This document shows, one piece after another, positions 1 through 10,800 of a stretch of DNA of 36,617 nt; position 1 is the stretch's first letter; every line of letters starts with the position of its first letter. The translations under genes were made by a program, and so were the position numbers. Source of the stretch: Micractinium sp. NFX-FRZ (taxonomy: Eukaryota > Chlorophyta > Trebouxiophyceae > Chlorellales > Chlorellaceae). A model generated the notes under the pieces. That model had not been told where the DNA came from. It saw nothing but the letters and a program-made list of their open reading frames with translations, and did no database searches. Location of the stretch: NCBI GenBank assembly GCA_029339195.1, contig JAPTJF010000557.1, forward strand, positions 1 to 36,617, read 5' to 3'.

Positions 1-50
<50 letters not shown>

Positions 51-77
51 GGGGGGGGGGGGGGGGGGGGGGGGGGG
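1..77. repeat. Poly-G homopolymer tract
   Basis: There are 49 consecutive G, one T at position 50, then 27 more G up to position 77. This is not the TTTAGGG-type telomere repeat expected of green algae. Because it sits exactly at the window edge it may be a real G tract next to an assembly gap, or an assembly artefact. Sequence from 78 to 334 is G-rich and holds no exon I can support. It lies downstream of the chitosanase stop codon on the minus strand, and I saw no TGTAA signal for that gene there. Confidence 0.9.
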
Positions 78-334
78 CGGGCGGAGATATGAATGGGAGA
101 TGGGTGAGGACGAAGAGAGGCCAGGGGCCCCACTTGTATGTGCATGCAGGGGTTGTCAAGTGGGTGGGGGGAGGGTTAGCTGCCAACGTGGGGGGGCATG
201 GGGTGGGGAGGGAGACGTGGGTAGGGTGCACGACAGGCCGGCAGCAGCGGGCCCAACAAAATTGCAGGGAAGGCGCTAGAGTGACTTGTGATCGCTTCAT
301 CAAGGGAGCTCAGCAGGCTCAGCAGGCTCAAGCC

Positions 335-3300
335 TCAGGCAATAAAGAAGTCCCCATAGTCGACACCCCCAATGGCCACCTCGCCGGCAGGCTGCGGCAC
401 GCACGGCCCGCTGGGGCGCGTGCCCTGCCGCGTGGCCGCCGCGCAGTGGTCCCATCCCAAGCGGATTGGCTTGTCCAACCGGGCAGCGCCCGCCTGTGGG
501 AGTGCCAGGGCGGGGCAGAGATGGGGCGTCAGAGGGCGGGCAGGCGGGCGGGCAAGCAGGCGGGCAGGCAGGCAGGGGAGGGACAACACAGCCATGCTGC
601 TTGCTGTGTAAGCCCAGCGTTGGCGAATTACGTGGTGTTTAAAAAGGAAGCAGTTCTTTGTAAAACACGGTGAAGTTTGTACCTGCAGCAGATGCTTGAA
701 GACGTCCACCCGTGTCGCCGAGGCCGCCCAGATGTCGTCAGCGTTCACCAGCACAAAGTGGCGCCGCCTCAGAAACAGCTGCAGGAGAGGGGAGGGGAGC
801 GTGGAGGTGGAATCCACGTAGGGCACGGGCAGCAGGCAGGGACTGTTAGGGGGCTGTCGTCAGCAGAGCATGGCGGCGCACGAACAGCAGCAACAGGGCG
901 GCTCCAGCCATGGCGTCATGCTGGCAGCGTACAGCCTGTACGCGGACGTTGGCGCGGTGCAGCGGCCGCCGCCCCATGTGGCTGGGATGCAGCAGCAGCA
1001 AGCAAACCAGCCATGCGCTCACTACTGACACGTAAACTCGTGTCAAAGTAAAGCTACAGTGAGCACACCTCCAGCCAGAGCGTTTCGTTGGCGCCGTACA
1101 GCGGGCTGCGCCCCATCTTCTCAGACGTCCAGTCGGCAATGCCGTTTGCCGACAGCGGGTACACGCGGGAGTCGCGGTCGGCGTACCCGTGCTGCACCCA
1201 CGCGTCGTACAGCTGCGCCTTGGACATCGGCAGCCTGTGTGGGTGGGTGGGGGGGGGGGCAAGCGGGCGGGCGGGGCGGCGGGCGGCAGCATTGGGCGAG
1301 TGGGGTGAGCCTGGCAGCCTGCTGTGCGACCCCGCAACGGCCTCTCTGTCTGCCTGCCTGCTTGCTTGCTTGTGCTGCGCGGCACAGAAGCGAGGCGCAC
1401 CTGAGCCCCAGCCTGGCGGCCGCCTGCTGCGAGGCCTGGTAGTACTCTTCTTCCAGCACATCATCCTGCACCCGCCTGAACACCGGGTCGTCCTCCAGAT
1501 CCCGCACCGCCTGCGTTGTTCGAGCAATTGATTGCTTGATTGACCGCCTGCTGCCAGCACTCTGTGTGCACTTGGCCCCTGTCTTCCCCCCCAACCCCCC
1601 ACGAACGAGGTTATGTGAACAGGCAGCCCCACCCACCTCTGGGAAGCCGTCCAGCCCCTCCACGTCATCCACCACCGCTGGCAGCCGCCCCAGCTCCTGA
1701 TGGGCAAACAGGGAGGGGGGGGTGCGGGGCAGGGGCAGGGGAGGAGGCAGCGCGTCAGCATCGCCACTCTCGAGTGCTGCAGCGTGGTGAGGCAGGAGCA
1801 GGCGGGAGGTGAGAGGGCCCGGCAGGTTCGAGCCATCATGCGGCCCCGCCTGCTAGTGAGAAAGGGAGCGGGGGTCAGCCTGAGGTGCTGTGGTGTGGTG
1901 TGTGGGGAGGGGGCGGAGGGTGGAGGGAGGGTGGGTTGGGGAGCGTGTGGGCCGGCAAACTCCCCACCCCAAGATGAACCCTTCTCTCATCTCAGGGGAT
2001 GTGGAAAGCTGTGGCGGCTAGACTACACAAATGTTAAACTCCCAATCCCAACCGGAAGGAACTGGGTGTGTGTGTGCAGGCAGGTGCAGTGGGACTGGGG
2101 CACGCCCCGCCCCACTGCCTGAAGCTCACCTCTGCGGGCCCCCCGGGGCGGTGCACAGGTGGCGCCAGCGCCTCTGCAATCATTGCTTGCTGCAGGCAGG
2201 CGGGCGGGCAGGCGGGAAGCGGGGGGCAGCAGGGGGCGGGGATCACATTTGAGCGGGGGCGTCGCAGGAGGGCGGCTGGGCTGACGGGCCCTGGGAGCAT
2301 GCATTCCCGCCCCCGCTGCCGTGCACACCATTGCTGCAGGTGCCACGGCAGTCGAGCAAGAGCCTGCCTTCCAGCTGCTGTGCTTTGCTTGCCAGCTGGC
2401 TCATGGCCCTCAGCTCTCCCCCCCCCCCCCCGTCTCCCCTCATGCTGGCACATGCATGCGCACACACGTGGGCCCCCTCCTCAGCCATCCAACCCTGCTC
2501 TGTCGTTGCTACCTGTGCACCCCTGCTCAATGCCGGCCCCTACAGCCCCACCAAGCCCACCCCCGGCCCTCCTGTGCATACCGCACCTCCAGCCGCTGCT
2601 GCGCGCCGGCGGTGGTGTTGGCGCCGGCGCCAGGCGCGCCGCCAGCGCTGCCTGCTGCCGTGGCCGTGCCGTTGGCAGCCGCGGTACCGTTGGCAGTGCC
2701 AGCAGTACCGGCCGCTCCCCCAAAGTCCTGGCTGATGCGCTTCAGCACGATGCTCCTCAGGGTGGGAAGGTACTGCTCCAAGGTGTTGTTAACCGGGCTC
2801 AGGTCCACGTACCGCTTGACCACAAGCAGGCCGTCCCCAGTGCTTGTGGTGAACCCGGCACTGCAGGCAGCCAGGGAAATACAGCCAAGCAAAGGGAATG
2901 AACACGGGTATGGGTCTTAAGCGTCGACGTGGTGGAGCCGGCGCTGCAGGCGGGTTGGACGGGACACACTCATCAAGTGTGTGCACGGATGCTAGCCAGG
3001 CGGGCCAGGGCAGGCCAGGGCAGGGGTGGGTGGGTGGGTGAGCGGGGCGGGTGGTGGGCCTGGCATGAGGCGGCCGGTGCGAGCAGTGTGGCATGCGCGA
3101 GAGCAGGGCAGGTGGCAGGACAGGGAGAGCACTGGGAGTTGGTGGGCTGTGGCAGCGTGCAAAACAAGTGGCTGAGGAGGGGGAATCAACCGATCACACT
3201 TGGTTCCACCCAGGTGCAATCAAGATTCTGGCCATTGAGGGCCGGGCGCTTGCAGGCAGGGCAGGGGGGGCAGGTTGCCACAAGGCTTACCGCCCAAACG

Positions 3301-4883
3301 TGATGCCCCGGCCGTCCCCCAGCTCCTCAGCGTACCCATCTGCACCACAGCATGCACAGCACGCACAGCGTGAACGGTCGTGGCGCCCGGGAAGCAGGCG
3401 CTGGCCAGGGCAGGCTCCAGCAATGAGGGGGGGGGACATCGGGAGCTGTGCTGCCCTAGAGGATCTCACAGACTGGTGTGCAGCAGCTGTGCTGCCGGCA
3501 AGCCGTGCAAAGGCAGGGTGCGACGCAGGCAGGGGCGACCAGCAGGCTGCATGTGCATGGCAGGGGTGGGCCAGGAACAGAGCTCACACTTGGGCTCGAG
3601 AGACGCGTTTTCAAAGATGGTGATCAGGTTGTCCGCCCGCCGGCGCTGCGCTGGTTTGAGGGGATGCCAGGCGTAGGGCGGTGCGGGGGGCGGCGGGCGA
3701 GGGGCCGGTTGGGGTGGCGGTGGCGGAGGCGGCGGCGGAAGCGGTGGGAGCGGGGACGGGGACGGGGATGGAGGGGAGGGCGGCGGCAGCAGTGAGGGCC
3801 TAGGGGGCGGGGGGCTGAGGGTGGGGGGCGCCAAGTCAGCCGCGGGCTCACGAGGCGGGAGTGGCTTGGGCAGTACGGGGGCAGGTGGGCCCACGAGAGG
3901 CGGCCCCACGAGAGGCGGCCCTGTGGCCTGAGGTGGCGGCGGCCTCGCCAGCGGCGGCGGCCGGTTGCGCTCTTGAGCCGCCACAGCTGCTGCTGCCGCT
4001 GCCACTTCCGCGGCTGCCTCCAGCCTGTCTGCTATCTGCTGGGCAGTGGCTAGAAGCCTGCGTGACCTGCAGTGGCAGCGTGAGGGGCGCGCAATAGGAG
4101 GAAGGCAGATGAATGTGGAAGACGGTATACAGAGGGGATGGGATGTGGGGGCGGGAGCAGCTGTGCCACTGTAGTGGCGTTGCAGCGGCAGTTGGGTGCA
4201 GGACGGGCAGCTGGGCGACATGAGGCAGTGCACAGCTTGTGGCTTGCAGCAAGCAGGGTCAGGACACGTGTGTGTCGTATCCTGCAGCCAGGATGCATCC
4301 AGAAATGTGGTGGACAGGTGCAGCAGGCTAGAACACTTTCCCAGGAGCCAAGCCGGCCGACACACGTGCAACACACCCACCCACCAAGCTAGCGCCCCTT
4401 CCGGAGCGTGGGCCACGGTTGTTGCAGCTGCTGCCCCCGCTGCTGCCGAGCTGCTCGTGCCTCTTTGAGCGTCGCCTTCTGGGCCTGCTGCTGCTGTCCC
4501 AGCCTTGACAAATGCGGCAGCGTTGGATGCTCTAGCGAGAGACGGCTGCCGCTGCGGTAGCGCCGCCGCTGGGCCGCCACCGCCGAGTGCAGCGGCCACG
4601 GTTGCAGCCTGCAGGCAGCAGGGCGGTCACAAGCGGCTTGAAAATAGCGGTATGAACTGTTTCAGCTCATGGGAGGAGTCCTCTACTCGGAAACAGACGC
4701 GTTCCAGTGCACACTGGTCGTAAGGGGGGGCAAGAGGAGGCGGCGCCCTCCCATCGCCCCTGGGGCGCATGGAACCTTTGCGCGGGCCCCAGTAGCACTC
4801 ACATGGCATGCCGCGATCAGCAAGCCTAGCCAGAGGCTCAGGCAGGAAGCAGTCTGGCGACGACATGTGGTGCCTGCCGCCAT
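335..4883 (-). CDS. GH46 chitosanase, secreted, with Pro-rich linker
   Basis: Predicted endo-chitosanase, hydrolysing beta-1,4 links in chitosan. Exons on the minus strand: 4883-4803, 4608-4385, 4066-3588, 3339-3291, 2860-2587, 2189-2130, 1696-1637, 1510-1401, 1234-1069, 778-683, 493-335. All junctions are GT-AG and phase-consistent, giving 585 residues. Residues 1-27 look like a signal peptide with a hydrophobic core (LSLWLGLLIAA). An Ala-rich stretch follows, then a Pro/Ser-Pro linker (about 137-235) resembling hydroxyproline-rich glycoproteins, then the GH46 domain from about 245 to the end. Family hallmarks are the ENAS motif (catalytic Glu candidate E254), the GDGRGITFGR motif (second acid candidate D270) and the following AGFTTSTGDG segment. 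A spacer after the YLPTLRS segment carries Asn-X-Thr sites. The start was chosen because its exon encodes the signal peptide and ends at a strong donor. Exons 1 and 2 and the small exon 2189-2130 are the least certain. Confidence 0.88.
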
Positions 4884-5201
4884 AGCGCGCAACAGTCCTG
4901 CCCGTTGGTCTCGTGGCGCCCAACGATCGCAGTGAGCGTCACCAAAGACGGTTGTGCAGGTGGCCTGTGCTCTGAGTTGCGCTGCCCGCAACAAAAGTCC
5001 AGCGTGTCAGTTCGGTCCCATCCCTCACCCGCGCACATGAGATTGGTGCAATACAGGGATTACAAACATACCAGCCGATCTCCAATTTGCAAAGGGGGTT
5101 GACTTACGTGCGAGGCATGCTGGGGTATGCTGCGCGTGGCTTCTTGGGCAGCCCTCTGTTTTTTACAGCAGCAATCGCATCCTGCGGTTGTGCCGTGCAT
5201 C
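4884..5201. promoter_or_regulatory. Divergent intergenic region, chitosanase / HSP20
   Basis: This 318-bp stretch separates the start codons of two head-to-head genes, so it must contain both 5' UTRs and core promoters unless the true starts lie elsewhere. An inverted CCAAT-type box (ATTGG, 5042-5046) and an ACGT core near 5107 are visible. I found no TATA box and no convincing heat-shock element (alternating GAA/TTC blocks). Promoter activity is inferred from position only. Confidence 0.4.
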
Positions 5202-7271
5202 ATGCCGGCCTCCTCTCAGTCGCGGCTGGCAGTGCTGGCAGGCCACTTGGTGCCCACCAAGCCCTCGGCGGGTGGTGCCGACCCTTCGGCCCTTTTCCAG
5301 CAGGTGGGGGTGGATGCGTGCAGATCAGGGTGTGTCGGGGGGAGGGGGGGGGGCCAAACAAGGGGGGCCTCCAAGCAAGCGCTGCCGCTCACCGCCCTGC
5401 TCCCCACGGCCCCTGCAGGGCTGCGCCGCGCACCAAGCCATCCGGTATGCTCGCCCGGCTGCGCCCGCCGTTCGCTTTGGGCGGCCTGCCTCTGGGCCAC
5501 CAAGCGACAGCGACCTCGAGGCGGTGGGCATGGCAATTTCGGTGTTAGCGGCGGGCGGCGCCGGCGCCGGCGCCCTGCACACCAGCCTGCCGCCCTCGCC
5601 CACGGCTCACGGCGGCAGCCTGAGCACAGCGGGTGACAGCGCGGCGCAGGGAGAGGACATGAGCACGCGCCTGCCACGCTTCGCCCGCGCGGTTGCCGGA
5701 AGCCAGCCCCGCACCTCGCCTTTTGCGGCTTCGCTGCGGCCGCTTCGCGGCTGCGGTGGGCCAGCAGCGGCGGAAGCAGCAGCAGCCGTCGCATCGCCAG
5801 CGGCAGCCATTGCGCGCGTAACTGCACCCTACGCTGAGCCCGGCACTGCGGCAGAGCCCTGGAAGCCAGAAGTGAGCAGCACCGCCCGCATTGGCCGCCT
5901 TGCCTACCTGCCCCTCCCACTGCTTCTGCCTGCGCTGTCTCCTGCCCCAGCTGCCTCCTGCATTCACCTGCCGCCTGCAGAGTTGATGCCAACACCCGCT
6001 TGCCTGCCACGCGATGCCACGCTTTTTCCCCTCCTTCCCTGCAGATGAACGTGTATGAGACGCAGTATGGGTGGGAGGCGGAGGTGGCGCTCCCTGGGGT
6101 GCACCCAGGTGCGCTGCCTAGGGAGACGAGGGGGCCCCACCGCCCCATCAACCTGAGCCTGCATTGCACCCTGGGCCTGTCCGGCCAGTGATGCGATGCA
6201 GCAAGGAGCGAGGGAAACGTTCCCGCCTTTGTGAGCGAGCCGTTCCGAGCCAGCAAGTTGCTGCCGACGCGCTGCGGCCAGCCAGGCTACACTCGTCCCG
6301 CCTCTAGCCTGCCCGCTGCCAGCGGCACAGCCTTGTGCCCTGCAGCCCTGTGCGCTGGGGACGCCTCCCTTTCCTGCCTGCCCTAACACCCGTGTGCGAC
6401 CCCATGCATTCAGACATCCTCTCTGCCTTACGCACACACACACACACGCGTGTACCCGCCCAACACCCCTGGATGCCGCCTGCAGAGGAGGTGCAAGTGG
6501 AGCTCGCCGGCAGCAGGCTGACCATCAGCGGGCGCCGTGAGGCTGCGCCCGCCCCCGCCGGCCTGCTGCCCGACCTGGCGTCGCTGCTGCCGGCAGCGTT
6601 TGGGTTGCCAGGGGGTGAGCAGACTGGAGGGAGGGTGGGTGGAGCTGGTTTCGTGCTGCTGGCTGGCTGCTGGCTGGCTGCTGGCTGGCTGCTGGCTGGC
6701 TGGCTGCTGGCTGGCCTTTCGGCAGGAGCAGCACAGGGGGGAGGTATGCCTGACAGGGCATGCCGGGAAGGGTGCACCGTGAAAAGAGTTTCAGGGGTGG
6801 GTGGGCGTGCTTTCCGCCCCTGCAGCCACTTGACTCGGCTTGCAGGGCAGGTCCTCGGGACCCCACCCGCCCCTGTCCACTCACAGCAACTTGCTACACT
6901 CGAGCGCTGAACTTCGTCACTCACTTGCTCCAGTTAGCTCTCACACCCTCACCCCTCTCCCCCTCCGCTGTGCTCACACCTCTCGGCAGGGGGCGCGCGA
7001 GCGCCGGGCGGCGGCGGCTTTGTGCTGCGCTGGGTGCTGCCAGAGGGATCTGACCCAGACAGCGTGCAGGCCGTCTTCCGGGATGGCATGCTGCGCATCA
7101 GGTGATGGCCAGCTGCTGGCAGGCTCCACGCCAACAGGGCTGGGTGTGCATGAGGCAGTTGCGGCGACCTGCCAGAGAGCGCGGCCCCCACTGAACAGCG
7201 AGCGCCCCTCCCGCTTTGTGTGCCGCGCGTGCTGCAGGGTGCACAAGTGCAAGCGCATTGTGCTGTCCTGA
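5202..7271 (+). CDS. HSP20/alpha-crystallin-like protein
   Basis: Six exons: 5202-5303, 5419-5871, 6045-6108, 6486-6614, 6990-7101, 7238-7271. All are GT-AG with matching phases, giving 297 residues. Residues 1-185 are Ala/Pro-rich and low in complexity. The C-terminal part reads as a small heat-shock / p23-like beta-sandwich: strands around YETQYGWEAEVALPGV, then HPEEVQVEL and SRLTISGRRE, a Gly/Pro/Leu-rich loop, FVLRWVLPEG, and the terminal DGMLRIRV, a version of the family's GVL motif. The final residues KRIVLS contain an I-X-L pattern like the IXI tail motif used in oligomer assembly. The likely role is an ATP-independent chaperone or a CS-domain cochaperone; which of these is not decidable by eye. 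An in-frame ATG at 5127 would add 25 residues. The gene is divergent from the chitosanase. Confidence 0.78.
6657..6714 (+). repeat. CTGG/CTGC short tandem repeat in HSP20 intron 4
   Basis: An array of GCTGGCTG-type units, about 58 bp, lies just inside the intron between HSP20 exons 4 and 5. It is non-coding in the model. Confidence 0.8.
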
Positions 7272-7801
7272 GGAAACTGCTGCGGATCAAGCAGGTTGTA
7301 GTTTTCGCAGTGGAGGAAGCAGGTGCCGAGTGTAGCAGCCTGGCGAGCTGATCGGAGAACTCTGCCTGGCAAGTTGTTGCGACAGCGACCGCCCACGTGC
7401 AGAGCCGCCACGCCTGCCGCGGCGGGGGTGGACAGACTTTGCCGGCGCCTCGCATGTCCAATGTCATACAGTGGTGCATGTGATCTCTTTGTGCTCCCAC
7501 CAACTGCGCTCGCCGACCTGCGATGGACATGTGGTGGACTGTGAGAGTTGCCAAACCAATATAACATGTCTGCGCAGAGCCCATGTGTGCTTCAAGAGTG
7601 TGAATTGGGCGGCCCCGCAAGTCGAAAGCTTTCGAGCAACAGCAGCAGCCAGTCCCCGGGCTGCGACACCAATGGGGAAGGCCGCTCGGGGCGCGCGTTC
7701 CGAGGACACTGAGAGCAGCCACTGCGGCTGCAAAACCTGTACACTGGCCATGGCGGCCTAAACACGCTTGTCGGCAGCAGCGGAGCAGGGGGCCAGCCAC
7801 T
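7272..7801. other. Intergenic region HSP20 to PUF gene
   Basis: This 530-bp spacer lies between two tandem genes. It should hold the HSP20 3' UTR and the promoter and 5' UTR of the PUF gene. I saw no TGTAA signal after the HSP20 stop. An open frame from the ATG at 7566 stops at a TGA at 7709-7711, and the same frame is open again downstream but cannot be joined in phase to the next PUF exon. I treat it as leader or chance sequence. Confidence 0.5.
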
Positions 7802-10800
7802 ATGTTTGCGCCTCGGCCTGGAGACCAGCCTGGTGCAGTCAGTCCGCAATGGTGAGTCTGAAGACGCGGCAGCCGGGGGTGCAGCCTCAGCGAGGTCGGC
7901 CAGGGCTTCCTCAATGACGCCGCCCAACTTTTTGTGTGCCGCAGGCAAGACCTGAACACCAACGTGGGGTCTCTGCTCGACGAGCTGGACATTCCACGTG
8001 CTATTTCCGCGCCGCCGCACCTGGACGACCGCTGGGCAGCACAGCTGGTGCGCCGCCGCCGCATGCGTTGCGGCAGCAGGCGGCGTGTGGAGGCGGCAGG
8101 CTGCAGGCTGCCTGGGATGCAGCGTGTGGTGACAGAATGCTGGGGAGTGAAGAGGGAGCATGCGGGCGTTTGGCAGCAGAGCAGCAGGACCAATACGGAA
8201 AGGGGTGGCCACAGCCGCCCTACGAGCGGGCACGGGGCACGGAACAGGTCGTGGCCCCAGCTCCCTGGTCCTGCTGCCTTTGCTCTCTTGCGCTGGCCCG
8301 TGCTCACCCAGCCGCCCTGCCTGCCCTGCCTGTTGCCATGTGCCACAGAACCAGCTGAGCGGCGGCGGCGGGGGTGACAAGCTGGGTGGTGCGCTGGGTG
8401 GCGACATTCGGCTGGACGAGGATTATGACCGCTTCTATCGCGCCCAGGTGTGCGCGGCTGTCACTACCCTGTGCTGCTGTGTGTCGGGCTCTCAGCTGTT
8501 TTTCATGCGCAAGCAAAGCTGCCTGCTGGGCGCCGCCCGTAATGGTTGCTGAGCTGGCGCCGCTGCCGGCGCCACGCTTCTCAACTTCCCAGAGCAGGCT
8601 CCGCCCCGACAGTTTCTCAAAGCCAGGCTGCAGCGATGTCCAGCCCCGCCGCACCGCCTGACCTGCTGCCTCTGCCTCTGCCTCTGCCTCACCGCCCACC
8701 GATCGCAGGTGGCCAGCGGCAAGAAGCTGCCCCCTCCCCTGGACCACCAGACGCTCTACAACGAGCTGCCCATGCTGGCGTCTCAGGGGGGCCACGGCGG
8801 GTTGCATCCGGGGATTGGCCCCGAGCTGGCTCAGCAGCTGCTGCGGCAGCAGGGCGCGAGCCCTGCGCCAGGCGGCGGCATGCTGCACGACCCGCTGGAC
8901 CGCCCCGGCAGCACCCCCATGCCCGCCACCAGCGTGCTGCACGCGCTGAGCCAGCTGTCGGTGTCTGACCGCGCCTCGCCGGCGCCGCACCCGCACGCCA
9001 TGCTGGCGGCGCAGCAGGCCGCGCACGCGGCGCAGCAGCACGCCGAGGCGCTCAGCAGCCTGCACGCGCTGGCCCACCACGCCAACGCCCTGGCGGGCAC
9101 GCCGCCGCCGCACCTGGGGCCCTCCCCCTCGCCGCCGCTGCCCGCGCAGTCGCCGCAGCTGTCGGCGGCGGCGGCCAACGCTGCGGCGCAGGTGGCGGCG
9201 GCACTACACGCTCAGATGCCGCCTCCGCCCATGCCCCCGGGGGGGCACGCCGGCATGCAGGCAGCAGAGTACCAGGCAGCCTACCAGGCGGCCTACCAGG
9301 CCGCCCTGCAGCAGCAGGCCGCGCAGCAGTTGCTGGGCGGCGGCGGCATGCCGGGCGTCCCTCCGTTGGCGCACTTGATGGGTGCTGCCGGGCTGCCCGG
9401 CCAGCACGGCATGAACGGCATGAACGGCATGCTGGCAGCCACGGCGGCGCAGCTGGCCATGGGCCCGGCGTTCCTGCAGGGCAACCCGGCGGCTGCGGCG
9501 GCAGCCGCAGCCGCTGCCGCCGCCGCCGTCGCCAACAGCTCCAACGGCCGGCGGGGCGGCATGCACGGGGGCCACCATGGGGGGCACCACAGCGGGCACG
9601 GCGGGGGTCACCATGACGACCGGCACGACGACCGCAGGCATGGGCGCCACCACCACGATCGCCGCGGGTGAGCTGGCATGGTGTGCGTGCTGTGGTGTAA
9701 CTCGGCTGTAAGCGTCGGTCCGCGACCGGTTGGCGGTCGCAGAGTGCAGGGCTTGCTCTGCCTGTGCCTGGGGCAGCAGTGGGGGCGCCAACCAACGCCT
9801 CCGGCCCCTTCACACATTTCTTGCCTGGCCTACCTCCCACCCAGCAGCAGTCGGGGGCGGCACCACCACGAGGATCGCATGCGTGGCGGTGGCGGCGGCG
9901 GGGGCCCGCATGGCGGCGGCGGCGGGGGTGGCGGCGGCGGCGGCAGCCTGCGCTCACCCATGGACGACGATGACCACCACTTTGTGTCCAAGTGAGTTCA
10001 TGGCTGGTTGGCTGAGTGGCTGTCTACGATGTAAGCGCTGTGAGCTGGCCAACAGCAGAAGCTGAGTGGCCAAGGGCCAGAGGGCGGCTGGACTGAGGGC
10101 GGGCGGGCAGGCGGCTCCAGATGCGCCGACGTGTGCCCTGTGCCGTGCCGCCCTGCTGCTGTGCCACCCCACCCCCTGCCAGTGCCTCCCTGTTGACCCC
10201 TCCCTGGCACCCACCCTACCGCACGCAGGTACGCCACCCTGGAGGAAGTTGCGGGGAAGGTGGCTGAAGTGGCACAGGACCAGAACGGCTGCCGCTTCCT
10301 GCAGAAGAAGTTTGATGAGGGCGGCCCCGCGGCCATCTCAATGGTGTTTGCGGTGAGCCAGCGCCACGCACACACACACGGACGCACATGCACGCTCGCA
10401 TGAGTGCTGGGTCAGGCTGCGGATCTGCTGGGAGGCCTCGTGGTCTTGCTCTACACGCGGCTATTCAATCATTCATGTCACCAGGGTGGGCTGTGGATCT
10501 GCGCTGTGAATGAGGAGCGGTGCACTTTGTGTTGCCTTGGTTGTGGTGGCTGCCAGTCAGCGCTCGGTTTCATGTCCCTGGCGCCTGTGGGATGGTGGTC
10601 GGCCGACGACGCCGGCATTGGGCGGCCAGGTGGCGCTCGGCCCACGTGCCACACGTGCCTGCTCATGGTCGCCCCCTTTCCACTCATCTGCTCATTCTGT
10701 ATTTCCTCCTGCTCTTTGTTAAATGTTCACAGGAGATTTTGGAGAAGCTGGTTGAGCTGATGATGGATCCGTTTGGCAACTACCTCATCCAAAAGCTGCT

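Noticed and set aside
3466..4599. A single long minus-strand open frame as one uninterrupted chitosanase exon
   Set aside because: The centre (about 4067-4384) is Cys/Pro/Ser-rich sequence without family character and is bounded by a good donor and acceptor in matching phase, so it is treated as an intron.
4884..5201. Heat-shock elements upstream of the HSP20-like gene
   Set aside because: No array of alternating GAA/TTC blocks with two-base spacing is present; isolated TTC triplets are not enough.
7566..7711. An open frame starting MSAQSPCVLQ upstream of the PUF gene as its first exon
   Set aside because: It meets a TGA at 7709-7711, and the same frame resumed downstream joins out of phase with the exon beginning at 7945. 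The start at 7802 joins in phase.
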